Source: Christensenella sp. UBA1750
GTDB taxonomy: Bacteria; Bacillota; Clostridia; Christensenellales; UBA1750
Length of the DNA: 8,081 nt
Reading direction: 5' to 3'
NCBI GenBank assembly: GCA_002315655.1
Contig: DCHO01000036.1
Span: forward strand, 487-8,567
Shown piece after piece: positions 6,380-8,081 of the stretch. Below the pieces are notes generated by a model. It did not search any database and was not told the origin of the DNA. It was given only the letters and a program-made list of their open reading frames with translations. Within the stretch, counting starts at the first letter, position 1; every line of letters starts with the position of its first letter. A program made the translations under genes and the position numbers.

Positions 6380-6460
6380 CGGCTTGAACCGCGGTCTGGG
6401 TCCTGCGCCACGCACGACGCCCCGCTCGGATCGACGGCGATTGACTAAAATTCCTTAAAA
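6380..6460 (+). promoter_or_regulatory. Structured rpsO leader, candidate S15 autoregulatory RNA
   Basis: The leader is much more GC-rich than the flanking non-coding DNA. It holds a small perfect hairpin, TGCG (6404-6407), loop CCA, CGCA (6411-6414). An enclosing interrupted helix is possible: CGC, GTC and TCC at 6390-6403 with GGA, GAC and GCG at 6428-6439. S15 is known to bind its own mRNA leader in several bacterial groups, using unrelated structures in different lineages. A regulatory leader is therefore expected here, but I cannot match this one to a described class. Confidence 0.4.
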
Positions 6461-6474
6461 GCGAGGACACAAAA

Positions 6475-6741
6475 ATGGATAAGGCAAGAAAAACCGAGAT
6501 CATCCAGCAGTTCGGCCGCCACGAAGGCGACACCGGTTCCCCCGAAGTGCAGGTCGCTCTGCTGACCGAGCGCATCAACCATCTGAACGAGGATCATCTG
6601 AAGCAGAACAAGAACGACCACCACTCCCGTCGCGGTCTGCTCATCATGGTCGGTAAGCGTCGCGGCCTTCTGGACTATCTCAAGAAGGTTGACATCGTTC
6701 GCTATCGCTCTCTGATCGCGGAGCTCAACGTCCGTAAGTAA
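6475..6741 (+). CDS. rpsO: 30S ribosomal protein S15
   Basis: This is an 88-residue protein, the standard length for bacterial S15, which binds the central domain of 16S rRNA at the 20-21-22 helix junction early in 30S assembly. Diagnostic stretches are FGRHEGDTGSPEVQVALLT (13-31), the rRNA-contacting DHHSRRGLL (48-56) and KRRGLLDYLKK (61-71). The protein ends LIAELNVRK. The ribosome site GAGGA (6463-6467) lies seven bases before the ATG. It is first in a unit with pnp, the order conserved across many bacteria, and has its own strong promoter and a long leader. Nothing is unusual in the protein. Confidence 0.98.
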   Translation: MDKARKTEIIQQFGRHEGDTGSPEVQVALLTERINHLNEDHLKQNKNDHHSRRGLLIMVGKRRGLLDYLKKVDIVRYRSLIAELNVRK

Positions 6742-6754
6742 TCCAAACGTCAAA

Positions 6755-6810
6755 AAGCCATGGCCGAAAAGCGCGGAAGACCCCTTTCGCCGCTTTTCGG
6801 CTGTATGCTT
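6755..6810 (+). terminator. Large hairpin after rpsO (attenuator or processing element)
   Basis: GCCGAAAAGCG (6763-6773) pairs perfectly over 11 bp with CGCTTTTCGGC (6791-6801). The helix extends inward past one bulged C, and outward through wobble pairs to AAGC (6755-6758) with GCTT (6807-6810). No good T tract follows, so it may be a weak terminator or attenuator between rpsO and pnp, or an mRNA-stabilising or processing site. It begins 13 bases after the rpsO stop. Confidence 0.6.
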
Positions 6811-6813
6811 AAT

Positions 6814-6841
6814 TTGAGAAAAACTTTGGGAGCATTATTCT
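6814..6841 (+). promoter_or_regulatory. Possible weak internal promoter for pnp
   Basis: TTGAGA (6814-6819) matches five of six -35 positions. TATTCT (6836-6841), 16 bases later, matches four of six -10 positions. A start near 6848 would fall inside the 5' arm of the long pnp leader hairpin, so transcripts from here would lack most of its basal helix. The match is modest and could be chance. Confidence 0.3.
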
Positions 6842-6842
6842 G

Positions 6843-6940
6843 TCTGCGGGACACTCTTTTTTGTGTGGCGTGGGGTTTGCCGGGTGTTTATCGGTAACGG
6901 ACAAGCATCGGGCAAACTCCGCGCACAAAAGACCCGCAGA
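6843..6940 (+). promoter_or_regulatory. Long imperfect hairpin in the pnp leader
   Basis: TCTGCGGG (6843-6850) pairs perfectly with CCCGCAGA (6933-6940). After a bulge at 6851-6857, bases 6858-6866 pair with 6925-6932 around one bulged G. Then 6868-6881 pairs continuously with 6911-6924 (14 pairs, two G-U). After a G-G mismatch, 6883-6889 pairs with 6903-6909 (7 pairs). The loop is 6890-6902. About 37 pairs form in total, ending 47 bases before the pnp start. In Escherichia coli a long duplex upstream of pnp is cut by RNase III and used by PNPase to repress its own mRNA; this structure would suit such a mechanism, though that is inference by analogy. Confidence 0.65.
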
Positions 6941-6987
6941 AAGCGGAAACGCTGCCCGGGTACATTGTGAAAGGAGAACCTTTTATC

Positions 6988-8081
6988 ATGGAACACAAGA
7001 TCTATTCCTATGAGCTGGCCGGACGCACGCTGTCCTTCGAGTTCGGCCGCTATGCCCAGCAGGCCGCCGGCTCCGTGCTGGTGCGCTACGGCGACACCGC
7101 CGTGCTGGTCTGCGCCACCGTGGCGGAAACCGCCCGCCCCGGCATCGACTTCTTCCCTCTGGGCGTTGACTTCGAGGAGAAGCAGTATTCCGTCGGCAAG
7201 ATTCCCGGCGGCTTCATCAAGCGCGAAGGCCGTCCCTCCGAGAAGGCCATTCTGACCTCCCGTCTGATCGACCGCCCCCTGCGCCCGCTGTTCCCCAAGG
7301 GAATGCGCAATGACGTGAGCGTGGTTGCCACCGTCATGTCCAACGACAACGACAACTCCGCCGAAATTCCTGCCATGCTGGGCTCCTCCATCGCCCTGGC
7401 GATCTCCGAGATCCCCTTCGCCGGCCCCACCGGTTCCGTCGTGGTCGGCCTTGTGGACGGTGAGCTTGTGCTGAACCCCACCGTGGAGCAGCGCGAAAAG
7501 AGCGATATGCACTTAACCGTTGCCGGTACCAAGGACGCCATCATGATGGTGGAAGCCGGCGCAAAGGAAGTCACCGAAGAAGTGATGCTCAAGGCCATTC
7601 TGTTCGCCCATGAGGAGATCAAGAAGCTGGTCGCCTTCCAGGAGAGCATCGTTGCCGAGATCGGCGCACCCAAGCGTGAGTTCCCGCTCGTCACGGTTTC
7701 CGACGAGGTTTCCGCGGCTGTCCGCGAGTACGCCTACGAGAAGACCGAATGGGCGTTTGACACCTTCGAGCGTTCCGAGCGCGAAGCACGCGAGGAGCAG
7801 GTGAAGGCCGAAACCTTAGAGCACTTTGCCGAAACTTTCCCCGAGAAGGAAGGCGAGATCGCCGATGCGCTGTACTATCTCAATAAGGAAGTCATGCGTA
7901 AGAAGATTCTGGAAAAGGGCATCCGTCCCGATGGACGAGTTCTGACTCAGGTTCGCCCCATCTGGAGCGAGGTCGGCATTCTACCCCGCACCCACGGTTC
8001 CGCCTGCTTCACCCGCGGTCAGACCCAGGTGATTTCCGTCTGCACCTTAGGCTCCATGTCCGACGTGCAGACGCTGGACGG
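6988..8081 (+). CDS. pnp: Polyribonucleotide nucleotidyltransferase (PNPase), N-terminal part
   Basis: The frame is open from ATG 6988 to the window edge, giving 364 codons of a protein normally about 700 residues long. PNPase is a trimeric 3'-5' phosphorolytic exoribonuclease acting in mRNA decay and RNA quality control. The first RNase PH domain covers roughly residues 1-145, with the conserved KIPGGFIKREGRPSE (71-85) and RLIDRPLRPLFPKG (92-105). The helical linker domain follows (about 150-300). The second RNase PH domain begins near 310 and shows RPDGR and LPRTHGSACFTRGQTQ (332-347). The rest of that catalytic core and the KH and S1 RNA-binding domains lie outside the window. The ribosome site AAAGGAGA (6970-6977) is ten bases before the ATG. 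The gene follows rpsO by 246 bases of structured sequence. Confidence 0.97.
   Translation, partial: MEHKIYSYELAGRTLSFEFGRYAQQAAGSVLVRYGDTAVLVCATVAETARPGIDFFPLGVDFEEKQYSVGKIPGGFIKREGRPSEKAILTSRLIDRPLRPLFPKGMRNDVSVVATVMSNDNDNSAEIPAMLGSSIALAISEIPFAGPTGSVVVGLVDGELVLNPTVEQREKSDMHLTVAGTKDAIMMVEAGAKEVTEEVMLKAILFAHEEIKKLVAFQESIVAEIGAPKREFPLVTVSDEVSAAVREYAYEKTEWAFDTFERSEREAREEQVKAETLEHFAETFPEKEGEIADALYYLNKEVMRKKILEKGIRPDGRVLTQVRPIWSEVGILPRTHGSACFTRGQTQVISVCTLGSMSDVQTLD

Noticed and set aside
6841..6862. Small terminator TGTC/GACA followed by a T run in the pnp leader
   Set aside because: The stem is only four base pairs, and the same bases form the much stronger long hairpin. It is at most a minor alternative fold.
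1..8081. CRISPR array, transposon ends, tRNA or rRNA genes, toxin-antitoxin or phage-defence genes
   Set aside because: No spaced direct-repeat array, transposase-like frame, cloverleaf or defence-type motif was seen on reading both strands.

Overview
The window looks like chromosomal DNA of a moderately GC-rich member of the Firmicutes, probably a gut-type Clostridia/Oscillospiraceae relative. The evidence is strong GGAGG-type ribosome binding sites, sigma-A type promoters, the rpsO-pnp pair, a pepF-type oligoendopeptidase, and a surface protein with a Clostridia-style C-terminal anchor. The genus cannot be fixed from the sequence alone. Most of the window is core metabolism and translation. 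The least ordinary parts are the surface-protein locus and the long RNA structures around rpsO and pnp.

Layout. (1) 1-2464, plus strand: the tail of a DUF711/PFL-family protein, then pepF (oligoendopeptidase F), then a small acidic unknown gene whose ATG overlaps the pepF stop codon. A rho-independent terminator closes the unit. (2) 2486-4105, plus strand: a monocistronic unit for a 460-residue secreted surface protein. It has a dyad upstream of a near-consensus promoter, a leader with a hairpin, a signal peptide, two Ig-like modules, an InlB-repeat-like module, an X2-like module, a Thr-rich spacer and a sortase-like tail. A perfect 13-bp terminator hairpin ends it. (3) 4119-6284, minus strand: a two-gene operon, nagA (N-acetylglucosamine-6-phosphate deacetylase) followed by an alpha/beta-hydrolase of the BD-FAE/HSL type. 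It has its own promoter and a 15-bp terminator. (4) 6345-8081, plus strand, divergent from nagA: promoter, leader, rpsO (ribosomal protein S15), an intergenic region with two large hairpins, and the first 364 codons of pnp (polynucleotide phosphorylase), which runs off the window.

How the genes work together. pepF (peptide turnover) and nagA (amino-sugar recycling) are catabolic housekeeping functions. The hydrolase beside nagA may remove acyl groups from a sugar or glycoside, but this is inferred only from its neighbour. rpsO-pnp joins a ribosomal protein to an exoribonuclease, as in many bacteria. The long hairpin before pnp resembles in architecture the RNase III-processed, autoregulated leader known from Escherichia coli.

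I found no mobile element, CRISPR array, tRNA, rRNA or defence system. I do not see a clear new multi-gene system. The best leads are the pnp leader structure, the surface-protein locus with its putative operator, and the unknown gene coupled to pepF.
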